64,000 nt of DNA from Candidatus Desulfofervidaceae bacterium (GTDB lineage: Bacteria; Desulfobacterota; Desulfofervidia; Desulfofervidales; Desulfofervidaceae), in assembly GCA_027064585.1 (NCBI GenBank), contig JAMOPI010000033.1, positions 17,026-81,025 on the forward strand. The letters run 5' to 3'. Below, one piece after another: positions 31,827 to 41,997 of this stretch. The position numbers were made by a program, and so were the translations under genes. Each line of letters begins with the position of its first letter. Position 1 is the first letter of the stretch. The notes beneath the pieces were generated by a model, which ran no database searches, was not told where the DNA came from, and saw only the letters and a program-made list of their open reading frames with translations.

Positions 31827-33659
31827 TTATTTAGCACAAGATTTTTTTATCTTCTCAACTTCTTCTATTACTTGTCTTATTTCTTCTTCCTCTGGATGTT
31901 TTTCTAAGTATCTCTTGTAAACTTCATAAGCATCTTCTACCTTTCCAAGCCCTATCATGATTTGCCCACAGTTCCAGATAATGTCTCTGTTATCAGGGGC
32001 AAGCTCCACTGCTTTTGTTATGTGATACAGTGCCTTTTCTATATCCTTTTTTTGCCAGTAGATAAAGGCAAGGGTATTGTGAGTAAGAGCATGAGACATA
32101 TTAAGCTTTAAAACTTCTTTAAATCGTTCCAGTGCCCTTTCCGTTTGGCCTTGTTGTAAAAGACTCGTTCCTTCTTGGAAGAGCAAATTAACTGTTGAGC
32201 TTTCCACCAATTGAAAGAGCTTAACTCCGTTTAGAGGCATATTATTTTTAATACTTTCTTCGCAAAGTTGCTTGAAATAACTAACTTTCAGCAAATCATC
32301 CTTACGATAAATGTGAAACGCAGGGTAATACGTATCTACAAATAGCTGAAATCCAAGTGAAACTGATCTTATGCAAAAGTGCCTATCTTCACCTATAAGA
32401 CTTATGTTATAAAGAGGGGAAAAATTTACCTTTTTTTTCATTGCTTTTTGAGAAAGCAAGGTGCATGCCCCTAATCCCCCTACTTCATAAGTACCTGGCT
32501 GAAGGAGCAAGAGATAAATAGCTTCTTTAAGCCGATTTTGTTTATCTTGGGAAGTTATGCTTTCTCTTCTTAACCGTTTATATAAAGTATAATCATCCAT
32601 AAACCAGATTTGGGGGAGAGGAGAAGTATCAGGATACCATTTAGTCCAAAAAATATTTGAAATAATGTCCTTTTTTCTTCTTATTAATCGCTTTAAAGTA
32701 TATGGATGCAGAATCAAATCTGAATCAACTAAAAAGAGATAATCATAGCCTTTTTTAAAGGCATAAGAGATAATTTTATTTTTAAACGCTGCTACTCTCC
32801 AAATAGTTGTTTCTTTCCAGCTATGATAATTTTCACCGCGTTTATAAGGATTTAAAACGGCAATTTGCCAAATGATAGTGGATGGGTGTTTATTTTTAAA
32901 ATCTAACAATAAGGTTGAGGAGGTTTGATTTTCATTATTGTCAATAAATAAAAAGTCTACTTGAAGTCCAGTTATGTCTAATGCCGAAAGAGAAACAAGA
33001 AATTCTCTTAATATCTCTGGCTCTTGCCTTACAGGAGAAGCTATTAAGACCTTAGGATTTGCAGATAAGGGTTTTAAAGGAAACTTTTTGTCTAAAATGG
33101 CGACAAATTGGACGCCATCCATACTGACATTGGTAGTAAAATCTTTATGCACGGAAAAGCCCTTTTGGGTAAAAAATGACTCTTTAAAGCAAAAGACCTG
33201 TTTTTCTGAAGGTTCTTGTTCTGCCCGCACTAAAATAAGAACATATCTCTTAGAGACTTTTATCAATTCTTCTAAGACCTTCTCAGGCTCATGAAGATGC
33301 TCAAGTATATTTGAACACACAACCAGATCAAATCTTTTTTTAGTCTCTTTAGAAAGATCAAAGATGTCTGCGACAAAAAAGTTTGATCTTAAATAAGGAA
33401 ACTTCTGCTGGCATTTTTTTATTATCTCTTTAGAAGAATCACATCCATATACTTTGGCAAATGGAAAGTGGATAGTAAGCAGATTAACCATCTCGCCAGT
33501 AGCACATCCTACATCTAAGATGGAAATAGGTGAGGTGGGGAGGAAATAGATGTTTTTAATTACAATTTCAGCCAAACGCTGCGTTTGCTGGAGCCCGCCT
33601 TTGTGTTCCCAGTCTTTATCAAATCTTGCATCCCAGTAAACCTTTGAGTTAATTTCCAT
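31827..33659 (-). CDS. Three-domain protein: SAM methyltransferase, glycosyltransferase and TPR
   Basis: 610 residues. Residues about 1-190 form a class I methyltransferase (ISILDVGCATGEMVNLL, then FDLVVCSNILEHLHEPEKVLEELIKV). About 207-450 resemble a GT-A glycosyltransferase with FLVDSDLILHP as the DxD-type site. About 500-605 form tetratricopeptide repeats nearly identical to the C-terminus of the 1110-residue protein at 36240-39572. Last gene of the A+T-rich glycan cluster. The sugar substrate is unknown. It could assemble or methyl-cap a surface glycan. Confidence 0.75.
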   Translation of the reverse strand: MEINSKVYWDARFDKDWEHKGGLQQTQRLAEIVIKNIYFLPTSPISILDVGCATGEMVNLLTIHFPFAKVYGCDSSKEIIKKCQQKFPYLRSNFFVADIFDLSKETKKRFDLVVCSNILEHLHEPEKVLEELIKVSKRYVLILVRAEQEPSEKQVFCFKESFFTQKGFSVHKDFTTNVSMDGVQFVAILDKKFPLKPLSANPKVLIASPVRQEPEILREFLVSLSALDITGLQVDFLFIDNNENQTSSTLLLDFKNKHPSTIIWQIAVLNPYKRGENYHSWKETTIWRVAAFKNKIISYAFKKGYDYLFLVDSDLILHPYTLKRLIRRKKDIISNIFWTKWYPDTSPLPQIWFMDDYTLYKRLRRESITSQDKQNRLKEAIYLLLLQPGTYEVGGLGACTLLSQKAMKKKVNFSPLYNISLIGEDRHFCIRSVSLGFQLFVDTYYPAFHIYRKDDLLKVSYFKQLCEESIKNNMPLNGVKLFQLVESSTVNLLFQEGTSLLQQGQTERALERFKEVLKLNMSHALTHNTLAFIYWQKKDIEKALYHITKAVELAPDNRDIIWNCGQIMIGLGKVEDAYEVYKRYLEKHPEEEEIRQVIEEVEKIKKSCAK

Positions 33660-33731
33660 TTCTCAACTCCCTTTTGTAATTTAAAACAAATACAATATGA
33701 AGGAACTGGCTTCATACCCAAAAGTCTGCTC

Positions 33732-34856
33732 CTATATTTTATAAAAATCTCTTTTTATAATATTGAAAATCCGTTCACTGGCATTACCATCTCCATATAT
33801 ATATGAAACCCTTGCCATTTTTTTATAAACACTTTTATCGGAGATTAAAAGAGAGGCCTCTCTAAAGATTAGATTTTCATCTGTCCCTATAAGTTTGGCT
33901 ATGCCTGCTTTTATACCTTCAGGCCTTTCGGTTTCTTTTCTTAAAACTAAGATGGGCTTTCCTAAAATAGGAGCTTCTTCTTGAATACCTCCTGAATCTG
34001 TAAGAATGAAATAGCTTTTTTTCATAAACCAGACAAGAACAGGATAGGACACAGGAGGCAATAGATGAATATGAGGAATGTCTTTTAAAATTGTTTTTAC
34101 CGTTTCTTCTACCTGAGGATTGAGATGAACAGGATAAATAATCTCTATCTCCTCCGCAAAAGTCAAGGCAAGTTTTTTTAAGGCCAAACATATCTGTCTA
34201 AGCGGTTTACCAAAACTCTCCCGCCGATGGGCAGTAACCAGAAGGAGTTTTTTGGAAAAATCAATAAAGTTAAACTCTTTCTGATACTTATCCTCTAATT
34301 GATTGTGCTCAATTATCTTTAAAGCCTCTAATAATGCATCAACCACTGTATTACCCACCACAAAAATTCTTTCTTTTTCCATTCCTTCCCTTAAAAGATT
34401 TTCCCTTGCTCCCTTGGTGGGACAAAAGTGATAGTCAGCTAAATGAGAAATAAGCACCCTGTTTATTTCTTCAGGATAAGGGGCAAACTTGTTAAAACTG
34501 CGAAGACCTGCCTCTATGTGAGCTACAGGTATCTTGTGATAAAAACAACTAAGAGTAGCCGCAAAGGCAGAAGTAGTATCACCCTGGACAAATATCAATT
34601 CAGGTTTTGATTCAGACAAAACCCATTCAATTCCCTGAATTACCTTACAGGTAACCTGGCTAAGGGTCTGTTTTTTTTCCATTATCTTAAGATCATAATC
34701 AACTGGAATTTTAAAAAAATCCAACACTTGTTTTAGCATCTCCATGTGTTGGGAAGTAATACAGACCTTTATCTCAAAGGTATTTTGAAATCTTCTTATT
34801 AGAGGAGCCAGTTTAATCGCCTCAGGGCGGGTGCCAAAAATAAATAGTAAGCTCAT
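33732..34856 (-). CDS. wecB: UDP-N-acetylglucosamine 2-epimerase
   Basis: 374-residue GT-B fold epimerase. It begins FIFGTRPEAIKLAPLI, with HIEAGLRSF, PYPEEINRVL, VTAHRRESFG and the UDP-binding LTDSGGIQEEAP region. These are typical of the non-hydrolysing WecB type that makes UDP-ManNAc. The hydrolysing NeuC type belongs to the same family and would fit the neuB/neuA-like genes of the cluster, so the exact reaction is open. The start overlaps the upstream stop by four bases. Confidence 0.88.
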   Translation of the reverse strand: MSLLFIFGTRPEAIKLAPLIRRFQNTFEIKVCITSQHMEMLKQVLDFFKIPVDYDLKIMEKKQTLSQVTCKVIQGIEWVLSESKPELIFVQGDTTSAFAATLSCFYHKIPVAHIEAGLRSFNKFAPYPEEINRVLISHLADYHFCPTKGARENLLREGMEKERIFVVGNTVVDALLEALKIIEHNQLEDKYQKEFNFIDFSKKLLLVTAHRRESFGKPLRQICLALKKLALTFAEEIEIIYPVHLNPQVEETVKTILKDIPHIHLLPPVSYPVLVWFMKKSYFILTDSGGIQEEAPILGKPILVLRKETERPEGIKAGIAKLIGTDENLIFREASLLISDKSVYKKMARVSYIYGDGNASERIFNIIKRDFYKI

Positions 34857-36199
34857 TCCGAATACTTCTTTCCTAATAATTCAAGCACAGTTTTAGCCCG
34901 ATGTTTTAAAGTATGACTTTCTATCGCCGTTTTATAAAGTTCTTCTGAAATTGCTTTTCTTTCGTCTTCATGATGTAAATAATAATCTATTTTTTTTAGC
35001 AACTCGTCAACTGTCTTAAAAGTAAACTCTTTGTAACAGGTAGGAAAAAGGTCTTTAAATATCTCTTTATAATCAGTTAAAAAGAAGGCTTTAGAAAAGA
35101 TAAACATAAAACTTCTTTCCTGCGTGCTTGTATCAAACACTATGCGGTGAATATTTAAATTAATAGCTGTCATACCAAAAATAATAGGCAAAAGTAACCA
35201 GTGGGCAGGTCCCCTATATTTTACATTAGGGTGTTCTTTAAATTCCTTAGGGACACAAGTTCCAAATAAAATAAGGCGGTGGTGGTTTATTATTTCTTTT
35301 AAAATAAAATACCGCATATTTTCAAAATTAGCTCCTATCTGATTACAAATTATTTCTAATTTTTCCCAACCTTGACTTGGCCACACCGTAAACACTTCTC
35401 TCATAAGTTGGTGAATAAAATTGTAACCAAAGTCTTGTTTTTTCAAGATTAAATGTTTGTTTACTATTTCTGTTAGCTCTTTTGGTAAATGGCAAACTGG
35501 TTTATGGAAGTTGCCAACAAAACTTATAGGATAACTTTTAGGCATATTTTCAGTAGGATAACTAAATTCTGCCGGGGCATAATGAGGAAGAAAGTAAACA
35601 TTTTTTATTCCAAAATTTTTAAAAAAGCTACACCATTGCTTTTCGTGGCAAAGAATTATAAATAGCTCATTATAAGCTCTCATTACTTCTAAAGTTTTCA
35701 ATGAGGTTAAACTTCCATCCTTCCATAAGGGCAATTCTCCAATAAGCACCACGATAGGACACCCAATTTTAAAAAAATCAACCCGAGGAATAACACCTCT
35801 TTTTATAAATTCTTCTTGATTTGCTACCCAATTGTGAGCGTCAAAAATAAAATCAGGATTGATGGTTGTTAAAATATTTTGAAAATCAGAAATACGTTTA
35901 TTTGCCATATCTATAAGATAAACACTATAGCCCAATTCATAAAAATTTTTAGCCCACATAAGAGAAAAAATGTTATGCGCAGGTGCATAGTCAAACCTTT
36001 GGGCAGCCTCAAAAATGATTATTTTACCCAATTCTTTCGGATGAATAAGGGGGGTAATCTTTAAATTTTCTTTGGATGCCAGATTGAACACAATATCGTT
36101 TTTATTAGAGATATATAATTTGTTAAAGATTTCTACAAATTTATCTATCGGCATCTCAAACCGTTTGTTTAAACTATCAATAAATATAACCTTTCTCAT
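34853..36199 (-). CDS. CgeB-like glycosyltransferase, paralogue 1
   Basis: 448 residues. The C-terminal third matches the Glyco_trans_1_2/CgeB type: ERSFMFIFSKAFFLTDYKEIFKDLFP, then a helix ending in YLHHEDERKAISEELYKTAIESHTLKHRA-like sequence. The N-terminal part begins VIFIDSLNKRFEMPIDKFVEI. The whole protein is colinear with the gene at 39577-40851, so the two arose by duplication. A retaining or inverting GT-B transferase acting on a surface glycan is the likely role; the substrate is unknown. Confidence 0.7.
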   Translation of the reverse strand: MRKVIFIDSLNKRFEMPIDKFVEIFNKLYISNKNDIVFNLASKENLKITPLIHPKELGKIIIFEAAQRFDYAPAHNIFSLMWAKNFYELGYSVYLIDMANKRISDFQNILTTINPDFIFDAHNWVANQEEFIKRGVIPRVDFFKIGCPIVVLIGELPLWKDGSLTSLKTLEVMRAYNELFIILCHEKQWCSFFKNFGIKNVYFLPHYAPAEFSYPTENMPKSYPISFVGNFHKPVCHLPKELTEIVNKHLILKKQDFGYNFIHQLMREVFTVWPSQGWEKLEIICNQIGANFENMRYFILKEIINHHRLILFGTCVPKEFKEHPNVKYRGPAHWLLLPIIFGMTAINLNIHRIVFDTSTQERSFMFIFSKAFFLTDYKEIFKDLFPTCYKEFTFKTVDELLKKIDYYLHHEDERKAISEELYKTAIESHTLKHRAKTVLELLGKKYSE

Positions 36200-36239
36200 T
36201 TTCGTCCCTTAACTCTCCCCTGTTTTAAAGGCTTGTAAA

Positions 36240-39200
36240 CTACAACATTTCTTTTTCAATCTCTTCAATTATTTTTTTTATTTCTATTTCTTGAGGATGT
36301 TTTTGTAAATATCTTTTATAAATGTCATAGGCATCCTTCGTTCGTCCAAGGGATAGCATAATTTGACCACAATTCCAAATGATATCTCTATCATCTGGTG
36401 CAAGTTCTAGGGCCTTAGTTATGTGATAGAGCGCCTTTTCTACTTCTTTTTTATGCCAAAAAATGAAGGCAAGGGCATTATGAGCAGGGGCATAAGATGA
36501 ATTTGATGTTAAGAGATGATCAAGCATCTGAATTGCCTTTTGCTCTTCGCCTTTTTGAAAATGTGCCTCAGCATTTTCCATAATATTTTTATAATAAAGA
36601 TCTTTAGCCTCTTCTAGAAAGGCATTAAGATATTCCTGTGAAGTTGGATTAAGGATTAAAAACACTTCTAACACCTTTAATCTCTCTTTAGGAGGAAGGG
36701 TTTTCCAAGAAATAGGTGGATTTTCATGTTTAAGCTCTTCCACTAATGCATCTATTTTATCAAATGATATCTTTGCCTTGCCTGTCTGGTTGTAAACAAA
36801 ATCTTCTACTCCTTTAAGATAAGCATAAACTAAAGATAATTTATGGTTAATCATAAAATATGTATTTTTAACTCTTTCAAAACTTGCTAAAAAAACCTGA
36901 GGAAAATGCTTATAGTTAAAAAGTAGTTCATTTCTTACCGCATAGTATATACTAAAAGGAGTTTTAAGCCATCTACCTGCAGTTTCTCCCCCTTTATGAT
37001 ATACCTTAGAATATGGATTATACCACACCTCCCAGCCAGTTTTGATGGCTCTAATAACGATATCATTATCATCATAATAGAAAAAGTAGTCTTCTTCTAA
37101 GAACCCAATTTTTTCTATAAGTTCTTTTTTTAACAAAAGGCTTGTTCCTGAGATAAAATTTACTGGTTTGGGAAAGTCTTTTGTATCAGGAACTCCTTCT
37201 CCATAAGCCACAAATCTTTCTCCCCAAAATTGGACTTTTTGGGGATGGGTATAGCAATAAATTTTACTACCTACAATGCCAACCTTTTCATCTTTTTCAG
37301 CCAATTTAACAAGCTCTACCAGCGCATCTTTATCTATTTTAGTATCTGGATTTAACAGCCATATATAATCTACCTTGTTTTTAAGCGCTATTTTAATGCC
37401 AATATTAGCTCCACCTGCAAAACCAAGATTCGTTTGGTTGGTAATAAAAACCACTGTCTTCGGTTTAAAACAAAACTCCTCTTGGTCTGTATATACATCA
37501 ATCCCCATTTTACGGAGATGTTCTAAAATAATCTCAATAGAATTATCCTTTGACGCATTGTCAACAAGAATTATTTGAAAATTCTTATAGGCAGCACTAA
37601 AGATACTTTGAAGACAATTGATCGTATCTAGCGGGCATTGATAGTTGACAACAACAATGGCCACTTTTTTGTTTGGAATGTGAGTATCAAGTGGGGTGCA
37701 TACCTTCTTTAAAATCAAAGGAAGCTGAGAATAGGTTACTTTTTGGGGTCTTAAGTCAGGTGGAATTTCTAGAGATAGGGACTTAAGTTGCTCTTCATCC
37801 TCAATTAAATAATGTCCCATACAGATATGAGGTGGGATCAAGCAAGATTTTGTGATCTCATTTAAAGAAGAACATTTGAATAAGACAGGCATCTCTATCG
37901 TCCAATCAAGTTTAGATGTATATGACTTCCAGTATAAATTTTGTTTTATGCTCCATATAGATATGTCAGGATACTGAGAAATAAAAGCAAGAGCCTTTTT
38001 TAACTCCTCTGGTTCATAGATGATATTTTTGTTGCCAAGCAGATAGTAATCATATCCCTGGATGCTTATTTCTCTTATGTTTATTTTTCTTATGATTTCT
38101 GAAGCTCTATTTACATCATTAGATGGAAAAGTAAAAATTTTTATCTTCTTTTCTAAATCGGGGAAAGAGTAAAGTCTTTGTAAAAGCTCAAATTTGGAAG
38201 AAGTAAGAAGAAAAATTTTATCAACTGGTTTATAACTTGAAAAAATGGAAAGCGGTAAGAGAAAAGGCCTTTGGGATATGTGAACATGAGGTAAAAGATA
38301 TAGGGCGGCAACTTTAGCGTTTTTGTCCTGTCTCGGTAGAAAAAGAGAACCTTCTTCCTTCCAGGAGAAAAATGCCAGTCCTCCCTTTTTCCCTTTGCTT
38401 AATTCACCCTCCACGGTAGCCTCTACAACTCTCTTACACTCCTCCCACTGGGTATGATAGTGAGTATTTGAACCAATCAAATCAGGATGAATAATAATAG
38501 GTACAACATCACAGATCTTTGCCGTTAATAACACCGTTGACCAAAGACTTACTACATATTTAACTGGTAATTGAAATAGAATATCTTCTGTAATCAAAGA
38601 GGGTGAAAATAAAAAAACCTTTTCTTTAGGGAATTTTTTTAAGACTTTTTCATATTTTTCAATTTTTTCGGCAGGATGTGGTTTTATCCCTATAGTTAAA
38701 TCTTTCTCTAAGAAGAACTTAATTACCTGTTGTCTAAATTCGTCTGCCTTTAAGGAAGAGGTGTAGTTGTATTCTTCCAAGGGAGAAGTAGAGAAAAGGA
38801 CATCTACAGGAGTGAAATTTAAAGGATTTTTTTCTGCCCTTTTTTGAAGAAGTTTTTTGAAAGAATTTGTTATATGGGAATTTAACTTAAATTTAGTCCC
38901 TTCTCTATCCAATAGGTATCTTTTGGTAATATAAAAGAAATTATCCTGGTTTAATTGCTGAATTTGAGGCGATAAGACCGAAAAGATTGAATTTACCGCC
39001 TGCCAAAAGGTAAAAAGGCCTTTATATTGATTATCTTGAAGGTCTTTTTTATACACTCCTTCTGTCGCTTTGGCCGAAAGATAACTACCTCCACCTTCGT
39101 CATAGGCAACAAATATAGGCTGATAAAGCTTCCAGAGTTTTACATCAAATAACCCGATACATAAATTTAAAGCAGAAAGATGAGACAAAGGCGAAAGAAA

Positions 39201-39572
39201 ATATACCGACTTAAGAGGATAGCGAGTGATTTTTTTTATTTCTAACAGGCTGGTTTGGGCATTTTTTATAATACTCTGGAACAGCCTTTCATCATGTCTT
39301 TCAAATGCATGAGGCCGAGCTACGATAAAATTAATGTTTGGATGGTCTTTAAATAGAAAATAAAAGTTTTTTACCATTATTCCGTGTTTAAGGTGAGGAA
39401 TAATAATAATTTCTCCCTGAACATCTGGATTAACTTCTGCTAGTTCGTTCACAAATGCTTCTACATTTAGGGCATGAAAGGGAGAAATTAAAAGAGCAAT
39501 GAAATCTAATGGTTGTTGTGTTAACCGATGCCTTAAATACTCAAAGATGTCTATCGTTCTGATCTCTTCCAT
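36240..39572 (-). CDS. Giant multidomain glycosyltransferase: sialyltransferase-like, GT2 and TPR
   Basis: 1110 residues. Residues about 20-375 carry YDEGGGS (158-160 DEG), IKPHP (299-300 HP) and LWST (345-346 ST). These are the three short motifs of bacterial sialyl/polysialyltransferases (GT38/GT52-like). A middle part (about 420-630) is unrecognised. About 636-900 form a GT2 rhamnosyltransferase-like domain (VAIVVVNYQCPLDT, ILVDNASKDNS, WLLNPDTKID). The C-terminus (about 1010-1105) is TPR. It starts four bases after the CgeB-like gene. The sialyltransferase call is by motif only, but neuB and a CMP-sugar synthetase are in the same cluster. Confidence 0.72.
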   Translation of the reverse strand: MEEIRTIDIFEYLRHRLTQQPLDFIALLISPFHALNVEAFVNELAEVNPDVQGEIIIIPHLKHGIMVKNFYFLFKDHPNINFIVARPHAFERHDERLFQSIIKNAQTSLLEIKKITRYPLKSVYFLSPLSHLSALNLCIGLFDVKLWKLYQPIFVAYDEGGGSYLSAKATEGVYKKDLQDNQYKGLFTFWQAVNSIFSVLSPQIQQLNQDNFFYITKRYLLDREGTKFKLNSHITNSFKKLLQKRAEKNPLNFTPVDVLFSTSPLEEYNYTSSLKADEFRQQVIKFFLEKDLTIGIKPHPAEKIEKYEKVLKKFPKEKVFLFSPSLITEDILFQLPVKYVVSLWSTVLLTAKICDVVPIIIHPDLIGSNTHYHTQWEECKRVVEATVEGELSKGKKGGLAFFSWKEEGSLFLPRQDKNAKVAALYLLPHVHISQRPFLLPLSIFSSYKPVDKIFLLTSSKFELLQRLYSFPDLEKKIKIFTFPSNDVNRASEIIRKINIREISIQGYDYYLLGNKNIIYEPEELKKALAFISQYPDISIWSIKQNLYWKSYTSKLDWTIEMPVLFKCSSLNEITKSCLIPPHICMGHYLIEDEEQLKSLSLEIPPDLRPQKVTYSQLPLILKKVCTPLDTHIPNKKVAIVVVNYQCPLDTINCLQSIFSAAYKNFQIILVDNASKDNSIEIILEHLRKMGIDVYTDQEEFCFKPKTVVFITNQTNLGFAGGANIGIKIALKNKVDYIWLLNPDTKIDKDALVELVKLAEKDEKVGIVGSKIYCYTHPQKVQFWGERFVAYGEGVPDTKDFPKPVNFISGTSLLLKKELIEKIGFLEEDYFFYYDDNDIVIRAIKTGWEVWYNPYSKVYHKGGETAGRWLKTPFSIYYAVRNELLFNYKHFPQVFLASFERVKNTYFMINHKLSLVYAYLKGVEDFVYNQTGKAKISFDKIDALVEELKHENPPISWKTLPPKERLKVLEVFLILNPTSQEYLNAFLEEAKDLYYKNIMENAEAHFQKGEEQKAIQMLDHLLTSNSSYAPAHNALAFIFWHKKEVEKALYHITKALELAPDDRDIIWNCGQIMLSLGRTKDAYDIYKRYLQKHPQEIEIKKIIEEIEKEML

Positions 39573-39576
39573 CTGA

Positions 39577-40851
39577 TTATTCCTCTCTGTAAGGTAAATT
39601 TAATACTTCTAAAATTTCCATCGCTCTATGCCGCAGTGTATGCTTTGAAATGGCTGTTTGAAATAGATATTCAGCTATTTCCATCCTTTCTCTGTTATGA
39701 TTTAGGTAATATTCTATTTTGTCTTGGAGTTCTTTTAAATTTTTAAAACAGATTTCTTTATACACTTCAGGGAAATAGGTTTTAAAGAGCTCTTTATAAT
39801 CAGTAAGAAAAAAGGCCTTAGAAAAGATTAACATAAATGTTCTTTCTTGAGTAGAATAGTCATAAACTACACGATGAAGATTGAGATTAATTACAGACAT
39901 GCCGAAGATTACTGGCAAAGACAACCACATTGCCGGCCCTTTATAGTCTACATTAGGATGATATGTAATGTCCCTAGGGACATTACAACCAAAGAGTGTT
40001 AGTTTATATTTCTGAATTAAATTTGAAATAATAAAATATCGCATATTTTCGCACCTACTGCCTAAACAGGAGTAAATTTCAGCTATTTTCTGCCAGGAAA
40101 GAGAGGGGGCGAGTTCATATAACAAGTTTTTGATCATAGGATAATCAAAAGAAGATTTTTTGTGTTCTAAATGTGTTTCTATAAAAGCATTAATTTGTGG
40201 TACATCTTCTGGTTTGGTAAAGTTACCTACAAAAGAGATAGGATATATTTTAGGTAAAGAGTGAGTAGGATAGCAAATTTCGTGAGGAGCAAAGTGAGGA
40301 ATAAAATATACATTTTTAATACCTAATTGTTTACAAATTTCCAGCCAGCTCTTCTCTATACAAAAAAGAAAGAAATTTTCTTTTTTACACCTTTCTAAAT
40401 CTTTTAGAGATATACTTCCTTCTTTCCATAAAGGGATTTCTGTAATTGTTATTACTAACGGACAATGTTTATATTGCAACCCAAGAGGTGCTCTAAAAAT
40501 CATACTGGGAGAAGAGCGATTTAAAAGCTCATATAAATTGTTCCATTCCTGCTGATTTTCAGGGGGAGGCAGAAGGTCCACATTATAACCTAGCTCATAA
40601 AATGCCTTTGCCCACATAAAAGGAAATACAGAATACGCAGGGGCAAAGGCAAAATTTATTTTTGAGCTAAACACAATAATGGAACCTAGCGGATCAGGAT
40701 GAGGAAAGTGAAAGTTATATTTGGGCATAGGAAGTTGAAGGACAATATTTTGGTTAGCAGATAAGGTCTGGTGTAAAAATTTTATAAATTTGTCTAGTTC
40801 AATTTCAAACTTATTTTGTTGACAATCAACAATAACCAGTCTAGGTGACAT
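39577..40851 (-). CDS. CgeB-like glycosyltransferase, paralogue 2
   Basis: 424 residues, colinear with the gene at 34853-36199. Both share FAPAYSVFPFMWAKAFYELGY-type sequence, YPISFVGNF, VDYKGPAMWLSLPVIFGM, QERTFMLIFSKAFFLTDYKE and a C-terminal region ending in HTLRHRAMEILE. The C-terminal half fits the CgeB-type GT-B domain. It begins ATG at 40851 after a 176-base gap from the methyltransferase gene, so a promoter or processing site may lie there, though I see no convincing one. Confidence 0.7.
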   Translation of the reverse strand: MSPRLVIVDCQQNKFEIELDKFIKFLHQTLSANQNIVLQLPMPKYNFHFPHPDPLGSIIVFSSKINFAFAPAYSVFPFMWAKAFYELGYNVDLLPPPENQQEWNNLYELLNRSSPSMIFRAPLGLQYKHCPLVITITEIPLWKEGSISLKDLERCKKENFFLFCIEKSWLEICKQLGIKNVYFIPHFAPHEICYPTHSLPKIYPISFVGNFTKPEDVPQINAFIETHLEHKKSSFDYPMIKNLLYELAPSLSWQKIAEIYSCLGSRCENMRYFIISNLIQKYKLTLFGCNVPRDITYHPNVDYKGPAMWLSLPVIFGMSVINLNLHRVVYDYSTQERTFMLIFSKAFFLTDYKELFKTYFPEVYKEICFKNLKELQDKIEYYLNHNRERMEIAEYLFQTAISKHTLRHRAMEILEVLNLPYREE

Positions 40852-41027
40852 TTATATTAAGTAACCTTCCTCTAAGGTAAACACACTATAGCCCATTGTG
40901 AGTAATAACATGAAGAATTTATAGCAACCTGTACTCCTAAAAATAGAGAAATGATCCATCATAGAGTGCCTTCTCTTTATTATTTTCCCCTAATAACTTT
41001 AATCCTTAACAAAAACACTCCCTCAAT

Positions 41028-41975
41028 TTAATCTTTTTGTAATACTACGAAATTAAAAGCTCCATATCCACCTTTGGTTTCCTCTAACTCTATCTTAAAC
41101 AATTCCATAACCAAAGGAAATAATTCTTCACACCATTTTACCTTAACTTCAAATCTCTTTTTAGGAGATAGAGAATTTGCCATTTCAATAAGATAAGGGC
41201 TAATAGGTCTCAGTCCAACATCCCAAAAAGTTAAGGTAGTTTTACCCAAATAGGTCTCATATTTTTTAATTTTTAAATTTGTATTCTTTTCAATCTCTTT
41301 TTCAAACTCATCTAAATCTTTTACCCACATTAACGTTTCTGCCCTATTTCGATTTATCAACTTCCAAAATTCAGATATTTTAGATAACTTATAACTTCTA
41401 CAAAATTCTAAAAATTTCTTATTAGGAAAAACTATTACTATTTTCCCTTTTCCAACGAGATTTTGTTCCCAATTATTCAAAACTCCAATAGGATCTTTCA
41501 ACCAATATAATATATTAGAATAAACTAAATCAATTTTTTTATCTTGAAAATCAAGAGGATTATTAGCATCTGCTTTTTTCACTTCCTCAATAAATCCTAA
41601 TTGATAAGCTTGTTTCAGCAAAGTTTCCTTAATGTCTATTGCTAGAACTATTTTTTTGTCAGGGGTAGAATTTACATAATAGGAAATTTTAACATCATCT
41701 TTTACTACATCATAAATATCTTTACCCTTCCAAAATCCTTCAGTATTAACATTATAATACCAATCATATTCTGGTTTAAATCTCCCTCCCAAAGTCATGA
41801 ATGTAAAATACCCATTTCCTACTCCTACCTCAAGAATTCTATTTCCCAATAAAAGTTCTTCCCCAATAAGGATAGACGCTCTGGTATTCCAAACAACTTT
41901 TTCCATCCTCAACCATTCCATATATAAAAATTCTTTTAATCTATTTTCTACTTTCTCTTCTTCTCTAACCCTCAT
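41028..41975 (-). CDS. SAM-dependent methyltransferase-like protein
   Basis: 315 residues. Motif I is NRILEVGVGNGYFTFMTLG (about 44-62) and motif IV is IDLVYSNILYWLKDP, typical of class I methyltransferases. The C-terminal half (PYLIEMANSLSPKKRFEVKVKWCEELFPLVMELF) recalls glycan-modifying methyltransferases. An extended loop lies between motif I and the acidic strand ending LAIDIK. It is flanked by the radical SAM gene and a 176-base gap. Substrate unknown. Confidence 0.6.
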   Translation of the reverse strand: MRVREEEKVENRLKEFLYMEWLRMEKVVWNTRASILIGEELLLGNRILEVGVGNGYFTFMTLGGRFKPEYDWYYNVNTEGFWKGKDIYDVVKDDVKISYYVNSTPDKKIVLAIDIKETLLKQAYQLGFIEEVKKADANNPLDFQDKKIDLVYSNILYWLKDPIGVLNNWEQNLVGKGKIVIVFPNKKFLEFCRSYKLSKISEFWKLINRNRAETLMWVKDLDEFEKEIEKNTNLKIKKYETYLGKTTLTFWDVGLRPISPYLIEMANSLSPKKRFEVKVKWCEELFPLVMELFKIELEETKGGYGAFNFVVLQKD

Positions 41976-41997
41976 CCTACACCTTCCTATAAGCTTC

